This document shows, piece after piece, positions 26,148 through 37,013 of a stretch of 64,000 nt of DNA (position 1 is the first letter of the stretch; the number at the start of each line of letters is the position of its first letter). The stretch is from Myxococcus stipitatus DSM 14675. Lineage in GTDB: Bacteria; Myxococcota; Myxococcia; Myxococcales; Myxococcaceae. The position numbers were made by a program, and so were the translations under genes. The notes beneath the pieces are model-generated. The model was not told where the DNA came from. It saw nothing but the letters and a program-made list of their open reading frames with translations, and did not search any database. The stretch is taken from assembly GCF_000331735.1 (NCBI RefSeq), contig NC_020126.1:4464001-4528000 (forward strand), given 5' to 3'.

Positions 26148-28475
26148 ATGGCCAGGCAGGTTGGCGCCAGCGAAGATCCCGACCGGGGGCGGCGCATCGG
26201 AAAGTACGAGATCCTCACTCGCCTCTCGTTGGGAGGAATGGCGGAGCTGTTCCTCGCCTTCACCTCGGGACCGGGCGGATTTCGCAAGTTCGTCGCCGTC
26301 AAGCAGATCCTCCCGGACATCAAGAAAGACGAGCAGTTCGTCGAGATGTTCCTGGACGAGGCGCGCATCACCGCCGCGTTCTCGCACGCGAACATCGGAC
26401 AGGTGTTCGACCTGGGCGAGGAGGACGGGGAGCTGTACCTGGCGATGGAGTTCCTGCCGGGGCAGAACCTGGAGCAGGTCATCAAGGCCGCCGCGCGCAA
26501 GCAGTACGGCTTGCCGCTGGGCTTCATCGGCCGGGTGATCCGCGACACGTGCCTGGGGCTGCACTACGCCCACCACTTCACGGACCCCTCGGGTCGTCCG
26601 GTGGCGGTGGTGCACCGCGACGTCTCGCCGAAGAACGTGATGCTCACCTACGACGGCGTCGTCAAGGTGATCGACTTCGGCATCGCCAAGGCGCGCGGTC
26701 GGCTGGGACGTACGCAGGTGGGCACGGTGAAGGGGACCAGTGGCTACATGTCCCCGGAGCAGGTGCGCGGCCACGCGATGGATGGGCGCAGCGACCTGTT
26801 CTCGGTGGGCGTGATGATGCACGAGCTGCTCACCGGCCAGCGGCTCTTCAACGGACCGCACGAAGCCGCGGTGATGTTGCAGATCGTCGAGGCGGACGTG
26901 GTGTCGCCTCGCGCGGGCAACTCCATCATCCCGGAGGCGCTGGACGCGGTGGTGATGCGGGCGCTCGCGCGAGACGCGGGACAGCGCTTCGCGACCTGCC
27001 GCGAGATGGCTCGCGCCATCGAGGCGGCGCTGGGCTCGGAGCTGTTCGACGAGGACGGCGTCACGGCGGTGATGGGCGAGCTGTTCGAGGAGAAGCGCCA
27101 GAAGACGCGCACGCTCCTGGAGCTGGCCAGCCGCGCCGAGGACGCGCAGGTGAGCGAGGCCGCCGGTGCGCTCCAGCAGGACGAGGTGGGGGAGCATGTC
27201 CCCACCGCCCAACTGCAGGTGCCCAAGGCGCCTCAGCACACGCCTCGGACGGACGGCAGCAGCGCGCCCAAGCCGGTGCCGCAGCGGCGTCCCTCCACGG
27301 CGACGGAGCCGGAGCTCGTCACCCGGGCGGGGACGGGCAGCGGACCCAAGCCGATGCCGCAGCGGCGCCCCGCCACGGCGACGGACCCGGAGATTCCGAC
27401 CCGCGCTGGAAGCGGGCCCAAGCAGCAGCCTCGCAAGCTTCAGGGGGAGCTGCCCGCGTCGACCCCGCAGCGCACCCCTCGGCCCGTGCCCGCGCTGGAG
27501 GCGGGCGTCTCCCGGACGCCTCGGCCTCGACCCCAGGTGGTCGAGGAGGCGGCCGAGGAGCTCGACTCGCTCGACGAGCCCAGTGACCTGTCGACCCAGC
27601 AGTTCCGGACCCGGCCTCCTCGTCCGGGCGCCGCGGCCGGTGCTCGTGGGAACGCGCGGGCCGCGCGAGGCCTGCAGCGCTCCGACACGCCGGTGCAGAC
27701 CCCGGCGGCCAGGTCGGGGTCGAAGTGGCTGGGGCGGTTGTTCCTGCTCCTGCTGCTGGCGGGCGTGGGCTGGGCGTCGACCCAGCCGTTGATCCGCGCG
27801 CAGTTCGTCCCGGCTTTCGAGTCGGTGAAGGCCTGGGTGAAGGCGGAGCTGGACCCGCAGCCCGCGAAGGACCCCGCGCAGGACGCGGCGTGGCCACCGC
27901 AGCAGAAGCCCGGTCCTCCGCCCGGATTCCCTGGCACCACGCCAGCACCAGACCCGCGTCCGGCCGCCGTGGCCGCGCCTGTCGAGCCGACCCCCGAGGT
28001 CCGCACGCCTCCGCCCGAGGCCCCCGTGGCGAAGCCCGCGAAGGGCACGCGGGGCAAGGACAGGGATGTCGCGGGCGTGAAGGGGACCACCGACTCGGGG
28101 ACGGGAAGCCCTCGGGGTGGGCGGGCCAAGGAGACCAAGCCCAAGTCGGACAAGGAGCCTGTCACCACCGTGACGCAGGACCCGAACGCGCTGGCGGAGG
28201 TGGTGGACACCAGCTCCGCGCAGGGGGCCGCGAAGGCGGGGATGGGGTGGATCACCCTGAAGACCGTGCCTCAGGCGGCCGTGTTCGATGGCTCCACCCA
28301 GTTGGGGACCACGCCGCTGAACAAGTTCCCCCTCCCGGTGGGGACGTACAGCTTGCGCCTGGTGGACCCCACGAACGCGGAGGCGGTGAGCCGGCTCCTG
28401 TCCGTGCCCATCAACCCGGGCAAGACGACGCCGATCACCATCCGACTGGCGGACCTCCCTCTGTACAAGGAGTGA
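26148..28475 (+). CDS. membrane Ser/Thr protein kinase with C-terminal PEGA domain
   Basis: The product has 775 residues from ATG 26148; ATG 26136 is also in frame but overlaps the predicted -10 box. The kinase domain (about 20-285) has K52 in VAVKQIL, catalytic HRDVSPKN (156-163), DFG (176-178) and [11 protein letters not shown] Pro/Arg/Thr-rich cytoplasmic linker (about 330-525) contains a repeat near residues 374-424. One transmembrane helix (about 527-543) leads to a periplasmic Pro-rich stalk and a PEGA domain (about 699-770: [19 protein letters not shown]). The HRDVSPKN form is typical of myxobacterial kinases. It may sense an envelope ligand through PEGA and signal to FHA proteins. Substrates are unknown. 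Confidence 0.92.
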   Translation: MARQVGASEDPDRGRRIGKYEILTRLSLGGMAELFLAFTSGPGGFRKFVAVKQILPDIKKDEQFVEMFLDEARITAAFSHANIGQVFDLGEEDGELYLAMEFLPGQNLEQVIKAAARKQYGLPLGFIGRVIRDTCLGLHYAHHFTDPSGRPVAVVHRDVSPKNVMLTYDGVVKVIDFGIAKARGRLGRTQVGTVKGTSGYMSPEQVRGHAMDGRSDLFSVGVMMHELLTGQRLFNGPHEAAVMLQIVEADVVSPRAGNSIIPEALDAVVMRALARDAGQRFATCREMARAIEAALGSELFDEDGVTAVMGELFEEKRQKTRTLLELASRAEDAQVSEAAGALQQDEVGEHVPTAQLQVPKAPQHTPRTDGSSAPKPVPQRRPSTATEPELVTRAGTGSGPKPMPQRRPATATDPEIPTRAGSGPKQQPRKLQGELPASTPQRTPRPVPALEAGVSRTPRPRPQVVEEAAEELDSLDEPSDLSTQQFRTRPPRPGAAAGARGNARAARGLQRSDTPVQTPAARSGSKWLGRLFLLLLLAGVGWASTQPLIRAQFVPAFESVKAWVKAELDPQPAKDPAQDAAWPPQQKPGPPPGFPGTTPAPDPRPAAVAAPVEPTPEVRTPPPEAPVAKPAKGTRGKDRDVAGVKGTTDSGTGSPRGGRAKETKPKSDKEPVTTVTQDPNALAEVVDTSSAQGAAKAGMGWITLKTVPQAAVFDGSTQLGTTPLNKFPLPVGTYSLRLVDPTNAEAVSRLLSVPINPGKTTPITIRLADLPLYKE
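27267..27428 (+). repeat. in-frame tandem repeat in the kinase linker
   Basis: Two copies of a 24-26-residue unit beginning PKPxPQRRPxTAT (residues 374-399 and 400-423) are followed by a partial third (PKQQP). At DNA level the period is 78 then 72 bases. Thr-Ala-Thr and nearby Thr residues could be phosphorylation sites for FHA binding, but this is inference. Confidence 0.6.
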
Positions 28476-28484
28476 GCGCCGTCC

Positions 28485-28517
28485 TTGACGCCCACGGACC
28501 CCCCTCACTAGGGTCCG
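28485..28517 (+). promoter_or_regulatory. glyQS promoter overlapped by a palindrome
   Basis: TTGACG (28485-28490), an 18-base spacer and TAGGGT (28509-28514) form a vegetative-type promoter 48 bases upstream of glyQ. A perfect inverted repeat CGGACCC (28495-28501)/GGGTCCG (28511-28517) overlaps the spacer and -10. It could be an operator, or the terminator hairpin of the kinase gene whose stop is 20 bases upstream. Confidence 0.6.
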
Positions 28518-28561
28518 CGGGCTTCTCCTTCGACGCACTGCGAGAAGGACACCGAAAGCCT

Positions 28562-29543
<982 letters not shown>

Positions 29544-29554
<11 letters not shown>

Positions 29555-31649
29555 CCTGCTGCTGGAAGTCGGAGCGGAGGAGATTCCGGCCTCGTTCATC
29601 GGCCCCGCGCTGGAGGACCTCCGTCGCGTGGTGACGGAGCGCATGGCGGACGCGCGGCTCAAGCACGGCGAGGTGAAGCTCTACGGCACGCCCCGGCGCC
29701 TGGCGGTGCTGGTGCTGGGCGTGGCGGACGCGGGCGAGGACGTCGTGAAGGAGGTGCTGGGGCCCAGCGCCAAGGCGGCGTTCGACGCGCAGGGCAAGCC
29801 CACCAAGGCGGCGGAGAAGTTCGCCGAGGGCCTGAAGCTGACGGTGGAGCAGCTCGGCCGCTCGCAGACGGCGAAGGGCGAGTACGTGTCCGCGCGCGTG
29901 GAGGAGAAGGGGCGTCCGGCGGCGGACATCCTCCAGGATGCGCTGCACGTGGCGGTGCACTCCATCAACTTCCGCAAGTCCATGCGCTGGGGTGATGTGG
30001 AGGCGTCCTTCGCGCGCCCGGTGCAGTGGCTGTTGGCGCTGCTGGGCGGCGACCTGGTGCCCGTGGTGTTCGGCGACGTGAAGAGCGGCCGCGTCACCTA
30101 CGGCCACCGCTTCCTCTCGCCGGCCGCCATCGAGCTCGAGGCTCCGGCCGACTACGAGGCGGTGCTGGAGAAGGCGCACGTCGTGGCGGATATCGCCAAG
30201 CGCCGCGCCCAGCTGGTGCGGAAGGTGACGGCGGCGGCGCAGGCCGCGGGTGGCAAGGTGCTGGAGGACGAGGGGCTGGTCGACCAGGTGACGAACCTGG
30301 TGGAGCTGCCCAGCCCCGTGGTGGGCACGTTCGAGGAGCGCCACCTGGACCTGCCCGCGGAGGTGCTGGTGCAGGAGATGAAGAGCCACCAGCGCTACTT
30401 CTCGCTGGTGGACGGGGCGGGGAAGCTCCTGCCCAAGTTCATCGCCGTGTCCAACACGCCCGTGCGCGACGAGCAGCTCAGCCTGCGCGGCTACCAGCGT
30501 GTGCTGCGCGCGCGCCTGGCGGACGGCCGCTTCTTCTTCGACGAGGACCGCAAGACGCCGCTCATCGACCGCGTGGAGAAGCTGGGCCGCGTGGTGTGGC
30601 AGGGGCAGCTGGGCACCTATCTGGAGAAGGTGGAGCGCTTCCGGTCGCTGGCCGTGTGGCTCGCGGGGCAGTCGAAGCGGGCAGGGGAGAGCGCGACCAT
30701 CGAGCGCGCGTCGACCCTGGCCAAGGCGGACCTGGTCACCGGCATGGTGGGCGAGTTCCCGGAGCTCCAGGGCGCCATGGGCCGCGAGTATGCGCGGGCG
30801 AGTGGTGAGACGGACGCGGTGGCCCTGGCCATCTTCGAGCACTACCTGCCTCGCGGCGCCGAGGACGCGCTGCCCACGCAGGACGCGGGTGCGCTGATTG
30901 GCATCGCGGACCGGCTGGACTCGCTGTGCGGCATCTTCGCCATCGGCAAGGCGCCCAGCGGCGCGGCGGACCCGTTCGGTCTGCGCCGGGCCTGCATCGC
31001 CATCATCCGCCTGGTGCTGGGCCGGGGCTACCGCCTGAGCCTGTCCGCCGCGGTGGACGAGGCGCTGCGGCTGCTCGCGCCCAAGCTGGCCAACGTGAAG
31101 CGCAAGGCGGGCGAGCCCGCGCCGCGCGAGCAGGTCCTGGAGTTCTTCCGGGGCCGGCTCAAGTCGCTGTGGGGCGAGCAGCACCGCACGGACGTGGTGG
31201 AGGCGGTGCTGGCGGCCGGCTTCGACGACCTGGTGTCCACGCACAAGCGCCTGGAGGCCCTGAGCCTCATCGTCGGCCGGGCGGACTTCCAGCCCCTGGC
31301 GGCGGCGTTCAAGCGCGTGGTCAACATCGTGGAGAAGCAGGGCCGCGACGTGGCCGGAGGGCAGACCCGGGCCGAGAAGCTGGTGGATGACGCCGAGCGG
31401 CAGCTCCACACGGCCTTCACCCAGGCCCGCAACTCGGTGGCCGGGCTGGTCCAGTCGGACGATTTCTCCGGCGCCCTGAAGGAAATCACGGGGTTGAAGC
31501 CCGCCGTGGACACCTTCTTCGACAAGGTGATGGTCATGGCGGAGGACAAGGACCTCCGGGAAAACCGCATCCGGCTGCTCGTGGAGATTGGCGCCTTGTT
31601 CAACCAGGTGGCCGACTTCTCGAAGATTCAGGCCGAAACGGTCGGCTGA
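29544..31649 (+). CDS. glyS: glycyl-tRNA synthetase, beta subunit
   Basis: The GTG start at 29544 with GGAGGT upstream lies inside the end of glyQ and gives 701 residues, the standard length. Family signatures include [14 protein letters not shown] at the N-terminus, [11 protein letters not shown], the core [10 protein letters not shown] and the HD-like central part, and a C-terminal tRNA-anticodon-binding region resembling DALR ([18 protein letters not shown]). The beta subunit supplies tRNA recognition for the alpha2beta2 enzyme. The downstream gene has its own promoter. Confidence 0.98.
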
Positions 31650-31752
31650 CGGCGGCCTCGTGGTCGCCTGCCCCCCGGGGAATGGGGCTTGTCCCCGGGG
31701 AAGCCAGTTCGTCGGGTGCAGGGCGTCCGGGAATGGCCGGAGAGCTTTCCGG

Positions 31753-31781
31753 TTGCCCAGGGGGAGGCCCCTTCCTACACT
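31753..31781 (+). promoter_or_regulatory. candidate promoter with very short leader
   Basis: TTGCCC (31753-31758), a 17-base spacer and TACACT (31776-31781) precede the lipoprotein start at 31795 by 13 bases. A start near 31788 leaves a leader of about seven bases, and no Shine-Dalgarno sequence is visible. Confidence 0.45.
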
Positions 31782-31794
31782 CCGCCCCCCTCTG

Positions 31795-33261
31795 ATGCGC
31801 GCCTACCTTGTCACCTCCGCGCTGCTGCTCGCGTCGTGTTCAGTCGACACCGAGCCGCGGCCTCCGCCGTCCACTCGCCTCGTCTATCCGAGCGGTGTCG
31901 CCTTCTGGCGCCCCGAGGCCACCACGTCCACGAACGGATTCCTGTACGTGGCCGGGGCCAACTTCGACAAGTGCTACGCCTCCGGCGCGGTGTCCGCGCT
32001 GGATTTGGATGCCTTGGGCTTGAGGCCCTTCGGCAAGGACTTCTCCGACGCGGCCGAGGTCGCGAACTTCCCGTCGTTGCTCACGGACCTGCACGTCGGC
32101 GCGGCGTCCTACGCGCTCATCGACAGCTTCGCGGGTGAGATGGCGCTGTGGAACCCGCCCGGTCGTGCGCCGAGGCTGTTCGTCGCGACGCGCGCGGAGG
32201 ACAGCATCCTCCAGGTGCTCGACGTGTCGGCGGACGGCAAGGAGCTGCGCTGCGCGCAGAGCGACACCACCGTCGACTGCCGCGTGAATGCGCTGTCGCT
32301 GGTGAACGTTCCTGGCTCGAACAAGGACGGGCTGCCCGGAGCGCCCGCGCCGCTGGGCGTCACCGTGGACCGGACCCACCCGGACGCGCTCGTCTGGGTG
32401 ACCCACACGGAGCTGGTGGGGCCGCAGGGGAGCGACACGCTCGGCGACCTCCAGACGTACCTGGTGAACCTCCCGGCGGCATCCCCGACGCGCGAGGAGC
32501 TGACCACGTCCCGCTTCGTGCCGCTGGGGGTGGACGGGCTCGCGCCTGGCGCCACGAACTCGGTGGCCATCGGTGGCCGGTACCTGTACGCGTCCGGGCG
32601 CAACGGCGCGACGAATGACCGTGGCACGGTCTCCGCGAGCTTCGTGTTGCGGCTGGTCGACCGGACGGACACGAGCCGGGTCATCGACACCAGCCTTCGC
32701 GACCTCTACGCCATCCGCGAGGCGCGCGGTGTCGCCGTGGAGCCGCTGATGCTGCGCGACAACCCCACGCAGGTGGACCCCAACCGGGAGCGCGTCTACC
32801 TGCTGGCGCGTGGACCGGACACGCTGCTGGTCCTCGACATCGAGAACGCGCGGGCTGATTTCCCGACGCTGCGCGTGGTGGCCGCGCTGTCGCTGCCCGA
32901 GGGCGCCAGTGAGCTGAAGATCATCCCGCGCGGTCTGGGCCGGGGCAACCTGGTGGCCGTGACGGGCAGCGGCGATGAGGCCGTCTCCATCTACGACGAG
33001 GAAGTGGGACAGCTCGTCGCCCAGGTGCTGGTGGGGGCGCAGGACCCGGCCCAGCCCAGCCAGCCCTACGGGTTGGCGGTGGACGTCCGGGGGAACTCGG
33101 CGCGTCTGTTCACGACCACCTTTGGCGACGGCCGCGTCGCCGTCATCGACATTCCCAACCTCGACCAGCCGCAGGATGCGCGGCGTGTCGCCCTGCTCGG
33201 CGAGCAGCAACTGCGTGACAGCCGCCAGGGAACCAGCGTGTGTCAGGAGTCTTCACCGTGA
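31795..33261 (+). CDS. lipoprotein with beta-propeller-like repeats
   Basis: The start at ATG 31795 places a lipobox (LLLASC) 15 residues in; the frame upstream is poor coding sequence. The 488-residue protein contains several blocks resembling propeller blades of the NHL/YVTN kind: RLFVATRAEDSILQVLDVSADG, RVYLLARGPDTLLVLDIENA, NLVAVTGSGDEAVSIYD and ARLFTTTFGDGRVAVIDIP. Such proteins are exposed scaffolds; no catalytic site is seen. Cys residues at about 19 onwards in the mature part (KCYAS, LRCAQS, VDCRV) suggest disulfides. The next lipoprotein gene overlaps by four bases, so they form a pair. Confidence 0.82.
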   Translation: MRAYLVTSALLLASCSVDTEPRPPPSTRLVYPSGVAFWRPEATTSTNGFLYVAGANFDKCYASGAVSALDLDALGLRPFGKDFSDAAEVANFPSLLTDLHVGAASYALIDSFAGEMALWNPPGRAPRLFVATRAEDSILQVLDVSADGKELRCAQSDTTVDCRVNALSLVNVPGSNKDGLPGAPAPLGVTVDRTHPDALVWVTHTELVGPQGSDTLGDLQTYLVNLPAASPTREELTTSRFVPLGVDGLAPGATNSVAIGGRYLYASGRNGATNDRGTVSASFVLRLVDRTDTSRVIDTSLRDLYAIREARGVAVEPLMLRDNPTQVDPNRERVYLLARGPDTLLVLDIENARADFPTLRVVAALSLPEGASELKIIPRGLGRGNLVAVTGSGDEAVSIYDEEVGQLVAQVLVGAQDPAQPSQPYGLAVDVRGNSARLFTTTFGDGRVAVIDIPNLDQPQDARRVALLGEQQLRDSRQGTSVCQESSP

Positions 33262-35423
33262 AGCGCGGCATCCTTCCTGTGTTCATCGCGTGTGCTGGGC
33301 TGGCGGCGGGGTGCTCGGACACCGACCCGACCACGGGTGTCGCCGGCCTGTCTGGCGCGTATGACGTGAGCTATGTGGGCGGGCTGGTCTTCGTCACGTC
33401 GTCGGACCGGGACGAGCTCCAGGTGCTGGATGCGCGGGACCCGGACAACCGGCAGTTCATCCGCGCCCCCAACCCGCTCCAGTCGCTGGCCATCCCCGTG
33501 TTGGACCGGCCGGACTCGCTGGCCCGGGACACGGGCTACAAGGCGGACGGCTCGGCGCTCGCCGGCCCCTATGTCTACGCGCGCAGCGCGGGCGCCGCGG
33601 AGATCTCCGTGGTGGCGGCGGACCCCTCGCGGCTGGTGCAGATGTACCGGCTGACCGCGCCCAGCCTGGTGACGGCCTTCGCGGCCCGCTCGCCCGCGGA
33701 GGTGCCGGAGGGCGTCCCCCCCGGGCCCAGCGTGCTCTACTACGCCATCCAGGACCCGGACGCGCCCTTCACGCCGGACACGGGCGGCGCGCGCGTCGTG
33801 CGTCTGCCCATCCCGGGGCCCGAGGCGCTGGATTCGGGAGCGGCTGTTCCCGCGCCCGTGACGCTGTTCTGCCTGCAAGCGGGTGAGTCGGTGCAGTCCA
33901 TGGCGGTGATGCCCGCCAACCAGCTCGTCGTCGCCACGCGCAAGTCGAACGGGCTGTCGGGTCGCACGCTGCTGCTGACGGATACCGAGCCGGCGGCGAA
34001 TGTCGACTGCCTGACGCCCTCCACCGCGACGAGGGACCTGTCCGCGGGCTTCAACAACACGCCGGTGCGCCTGGTCGTGTCCCATCCTCGCGTGGTCGTG
34101 CGCGAGGACGACACCACCACCCCGAACGTGAACGAGTTCGAGGAGCTGCTCGCCGGCCAGCTCGTCTATGGCCTCCTGGATGAGCTTTCGTGCGGCGGCG
34201 CCGAGGAGTGCACGGGCACGCTCGCGGTGGTGACCGCGACGGGGCAGACGGCCTCGGACCTGAGTGGCGCGCGCATGCTCCCCATTCGTCCTCGGGCGGG
34301 CATTCCCACGGGCCTGGCGCTGATTCCCACCGCGACCCTGCGGTTCCTGTTCGCTTCGGACGAGGGCGTCAACTCCGCGACGGGGACCGTGCCGCTGCTG
34401 GGCCTGATGCCCTCGTCGAACGGCGCCATCTCCGTCTTCTCCGGCAATGACCGCCGCGAGTTCGACCTGGATACGCGCAAGCCCTTCGTGAGCGTCGTGG
34501 CTCGTGACGCGGCCGAGACGGTCGACCTGGGCCTGGAGGGCGCCGCGTCGCTGGTCAGCGTGACGCAGACAGCGGTGTTCCCGTGTGACCCGGCGAACCC
34601 GACGGGGACGACCATCACCCGCACGGGGCTCATCGAAGGGTCCGTGCCGGGTGGCCTCTTCCGCTTCGTCTATCAGGGCAGCTTCCCGTGGCTGGTGGAC
34701 CAGCCGCGGGACATGTCGACCCCGTCGTCGTTCGTGGTGACCCAGCCCGCCGAGGCGCATCGGCAGGTGAGGGTGGGGGACGTCATCCTGCTGGCCAACC
34801 GGGAGCTCGTCTGCACGACGGACCTGGTGGTGTCGGCGGTCCTGCCCTCGACGGAGGCGGGGAAGGTGGTGCTGGAGACGACCACGCCCATTCCCGAGGG
34901 CTGCGCGGCGCTTCCGACCTTCTCGGTGCTGGCCGCGGGCAGCCAGCCCTTCCTGCTGATCGACGAGGCGGGTGCCCTGCTCTCGCGTGACGTGGAGACG
35001 GTCCAGGGCGGCTACGAGATTCCCGCGAAGTACACGTTCCACCCGCTCGACTTCCAGGGGTCGGTGACTGTCACCGGTTCCGCGGCCTTGTGCCGGACGG
35101 CGCGTGATGTGTCGGTGCCGCTCTATCCGGCGACGCCGCCGCCCCTGGTCCTGCGCGTCGAGGGCCGGGGTGGGCTGACGCGAGGCCAGCGCCTGGTGGT
35201 GACCGTGGGCACGGGGGTGATCAACTTCACCCTCGGCGTGAGCTCCACGGCCCAGACGGGCCTGCTGTTCTACACGCTCCCGGGGCCCGTGACGTCCTCC
35301 CTGGCGGGCGGGGCCGAGCTGGCTTACATCGCGTATCCCTCCGCGGACGGAATTCTACAGGTGGCCTTGCCGCTCGTGGATGCCAACGCGAACAACGCCA
35401 GGTCACTGAGGGCATTCGAGTAA
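33258..35423 (+). CDS. second beta-propeller-like lipoprotein
   Basis: The GTG at 33258 is chosen because AGGAG lies nine bases upstream and the stop of the preceding gene overlaps it (GTGA); the GTG at 33240 has no such site. The 721-residue protein begins VKRGILPVFIACAGLAAGC, a lipoprotein signal. Early blocks such as VSYVGGLVFVTSSDRDELQVLDARDP are propeller-like, and the C-terminal half is mostly beta-strand without a recognised family. It contains paired Cys (LDELSCGGAEECTG) suggesting disulfides. The pair with the gene before it may form an envelope complex. No enzymatic role can be read. Confidence 0.8.
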   Translation: MKRGILPVFIACAGLAAGCSDTDPTTGVAGLSGAYDVSYVGGLVFVTSSDRDELQVLDARDPDNRQFIRAPNPLQSLAIPVLDRPDSLARDTGYKADGSALAGPYVYARSAGAAEISVVAADPSRLVQMYRLTAPSLVTAFAARSPAEVPEGVPPGPSVLYYAIQDPDAPFTPDTGGARVVRLPIPGPEALDSGAAVPAPVTLFCLQAGESVQSMAVMPANQLVVATRKSNGLSGRTLLLTDTEPAANVDCLTPSTATRDLSAGFNNTPVRLVVSHPRVVVREDDTTTPNVNEFEELLAGQLVYGLLDELSCGGAEECTGTLAVVTATGQTASDLSGARMLPIRPRAGIPTGLALIPTATLRFLFASDEGVNSATGTVPLLGLMPSSNGAISVFSGNDRREFDLDTRKPFVSVVARDAAETVDLGLEGAASLVSVTQTAVFPCDPANPTGTTITRTGLIEGSVPGGLFRFVYQGSFPWLVDQPRDMSTPSSFVVTQPAEAHRQVRVGDVILLANRELVCTTDLVVSAVLPSTEAGKVVLETTTPIPEGCAALPTFSVLAAGSQPFLLIDEAGALLSRDVETVQGGYEIPAKYTFHPLDFQGSVTVTGSAALCRTARDVSVPLYPATPPPLVLRVEGRGGLTRGQRLVVTVGTGVINFTLGVSSTAQTGLLFYTLPGPVTSSLAGGAELAYIAYPSADGILQVALPLVDANANNARSLRAFE

Positions 35424-35453
35424 TTGGGCGTGGCCTGGGGTGTCTGTTAGAGT
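35424..35453 (+). promoter_or_regulatory. candidate promoter of the FHA/Tad gene block
   Basis: TTGGGC (35424-35429) and TAGAGT (35448-35453) with an 18-base spacer lie 33 bases upstream of the first FHA gene, in a 63-base gap. The -10 is good, the -35 moderate. Confidence 0.45.
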
Positions 35454-35486
35454 CCGGGTCATCCAGTACCGTTCGAGCCAGGACCG

Positions 35487-36344
35487 ATGATCGATCAGAA
35501 CTCCCGCCCCGCCCGCAAGGTCGGCATCGCCGACCACCTGTGGGAGACGTACGAAGACATGGCCCAGCAGATGGGCTCGGACCGCGATGCGCTGATCAAT
35601 CAGGCGCTCTTCATGTTCGCGCGTCTCAATGGCTTCATCGAAGCGCGCTCTCGCGACGATGCGCACATGGCGCCCGCCATGTCCGCGGCGCCGCGTCCGG
35701 CCGCCGTGCCCGCGGGGCCCTCCAGGGCCGCCCCGCCGCCCGTGCTGTCACCCGCGCCTCCGCCCCCCAAGGCGGACCCGCCTCCCCAGCTGCGTCCCAG
35801 CAGCCGTCCGTCCGCCGCGGACGAGCGCGCTTCCGCCAACGGCCTGGACAACGACCCGGTGCGCCGCGAGGTGGCCGAGCGCGTCCTGGAGACGGCCGCG
35901 GAGCTCGAGCGCCTCATCAAGGGCAAGAACGAGCCGCCTCCTCCCAGCGACGAGATGGTGGAGGACGAGGAGCCGCTGCCCGAGCAGGACGATGAGCCGG
36001 GGATGGAGGACGAACCCGCCGAGCCCGAGGAGGAGCCTGCCGACGAGCTCGCCGAGGAGGAGGGGTCTGCGCTCTACCTGGTCACCGAGTCGGGCGAGCA
36101 GGAGCGCATCGTCAAGGAGCGCTTCGTCATCGGCCGGGGCAAGCACTGCGACTTCGTCATCAACTCGGGCAAGGTCTCCCGCGAGCACGCGGTCATCGCG
36201 CAGGACGGCCCGGACTGGATCATCGAGGACCTGGGCTCGTCCAACGGCACCTGGTTCAACAAGCAGCGCATCAAGCGCCGCAAGATTGAAGACGGGGACG
36301 AGTATTTCATCTGCAGCGAGAAGATTCGCCTCATGGTCCGGTGA
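35487..36344 (+). CDS. FHA-domain protein with acidic linker
   Basis: The 285-residue protein has three parts. Residues 1-50 (VGIADHLWETYEDMAQQMGS, then RDALINQALFMFARLNGF) look like a short helical module that could be a ribbon-helix-helix-type dimerisation or DNA-binding unit. Residues about 60-200 are Pro-rich then strongly acidic (Glu/Asp runs). Residues about 205-285 are an FHA domain with the conserved VIGRGKHCD, SREHA and LGSSNGTWFN motifs that bind phosphothreonine. There is no signal peptide, so it is cytoplasmic. It opens the Tad-like gene block and ends in a terminator-like hairpin, hence may also be transcribed alone. Confidence 0.88.
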   Translation: MIDQNSRPARKVGIADHLWETYEDMAQQMGSDRDALINQALFMFARLNGFIEARSRDDAHMAPAMSAAPRPAAVPAGPSRAAPPPVLSPAPPPPKADPPPQLRPSSRPSAADERASANGLDNDPVRREVAERVLETAAELERLIKGKNEPPPPSDEMVEDEEPLPEQDDEPGMEDEPAEPEEEPADELAEEEGSALYLVTESGEQERIVKERFVIGRGKHCDFVINSGKVSREHAVIAQDGPDWIIEDLGSSNGTWFNKQRIKRRKIEDGDEYFICSEKIRLMVR

Positions 36345-36368
36345 GGGGCCCCATTCTTCGGGGGCCTC
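36345..36368 (+). terminator. hairpin just after the first FHA gene
   Basis: GGCCCC (36347-36352) pairs with GGGGCC (36361-36366) around an ATTCTTCG loop, with wobble extension outward, three bases after the FHA stop. No T-run follows. It may reduce read-through into the prepilin peptidase gene. Confidence 0.4.
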
Positions 36369-36447
36369 CCGCTGTTCGCCAATTGACGGCCTCCAGGCGT
36401 CCCTGGTTTGATACCGAACGCCTGGACGCGATTGGGACAGGCGACGG

Positions 36448-36984
36448 ATGACGCCTGGACACATCGCGCTGTGGACGGTCCTTGGAGTGGCCCTGGTGAT
36501 CTCGGTGGTAACGGATGTGTTGCGCCGGGAGATCCTCGACGTGGTCACCTACCCGCTGATGGCGGTGGGGCTGGGCGTGCGTCTGGCCACCGAAGGGGTG
36601 GGAGGGCTGGATGAGGGGCTCATCAGCGGGCTGGTGTCGGGCGTGGGCCTGGCGCTGCTGCTGGTGCCAGGGGCTCTTCGGGGGCGGATGGGGTGGGGTG
36701 ATGTGAAGTTGATGGGAGGGGTGGGCGCCGTGCTGGGTTTTCCGGCGTCCATGGCGGCCGCGGCGTTCATCTCCCTGGTGGGCGCTGCCCAGGCGGTCGT
36801 CTCGCTCCTGTGGCAAGGGGCGGTCTGGGACACGGTGGCGGCGGCGCTGCGGCGCTGGGCGGTGCGACTGCACCTGGCGCGCTCGGACGCGCGGCCCACC
36901 GAGCAGCGTCACATTCCCTACGGGGTAGCCATCGCGCTTGGAACTTTCTGGGCGTTGTGGTGGCAGCAACAAAGCTTGGGTTAG
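36448..36984 (+). CDS. tadV: prepilin peptidase, A24 family (TadV/CpaA-like)
   Basis: This 178-residue integral membrane protein has hydrophobic segments at about 5-22, 33-48, 58-75, 88-110 and 155-172. The two catalytic aspartates of the A24 aspartic peptidases are visible: VVTDVLRREI near the N-terminus and the GxGD motif as GWGDVKLMGG (about 85-94). The short form without the N-methylation domain is typical of Tad/Flp systems and of archaeal-type peptidases. It should cleave leader peptides of type IVb prepilins at the inner membrane. No prepilin gene lies in the window, so the substrate is encoded elsewhere. Confidence 0.88.
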   Translation: MTPGHIALWTVLGVALVISVVTDVLRREILDVVTYPLMAVGLGVRLATEGVGGLDEGLISGLVSGVGLALLLVPGALRGRMGWGDVKLMGGVGAVLGFPASMAAAAFISLVGAAQAVVSLLWQGAVWDTVAAALRRWAVRLHLARSDARPTEQRHIPYGVAIALGTFWALWWQQQSLG

Positions 36985-37013
36985 CTCGAGACTAGGGAGA
37001 GGGGACACTCACG

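Noticed and set aside
27267-27428. The 78-base repeat as a CRISPR or DNA-level repeat element
   Set aside because: It has two to three in-frame copies with diverged codons and encodes a repeated Pro/Arg/Thr linker; there are no spacers.
25941-28538. An 865-residue minus-strand open frame opposite the PEGA kinase
   Set aside because: Arg/His-rich shadow of the kinase gene without domain or start signal.
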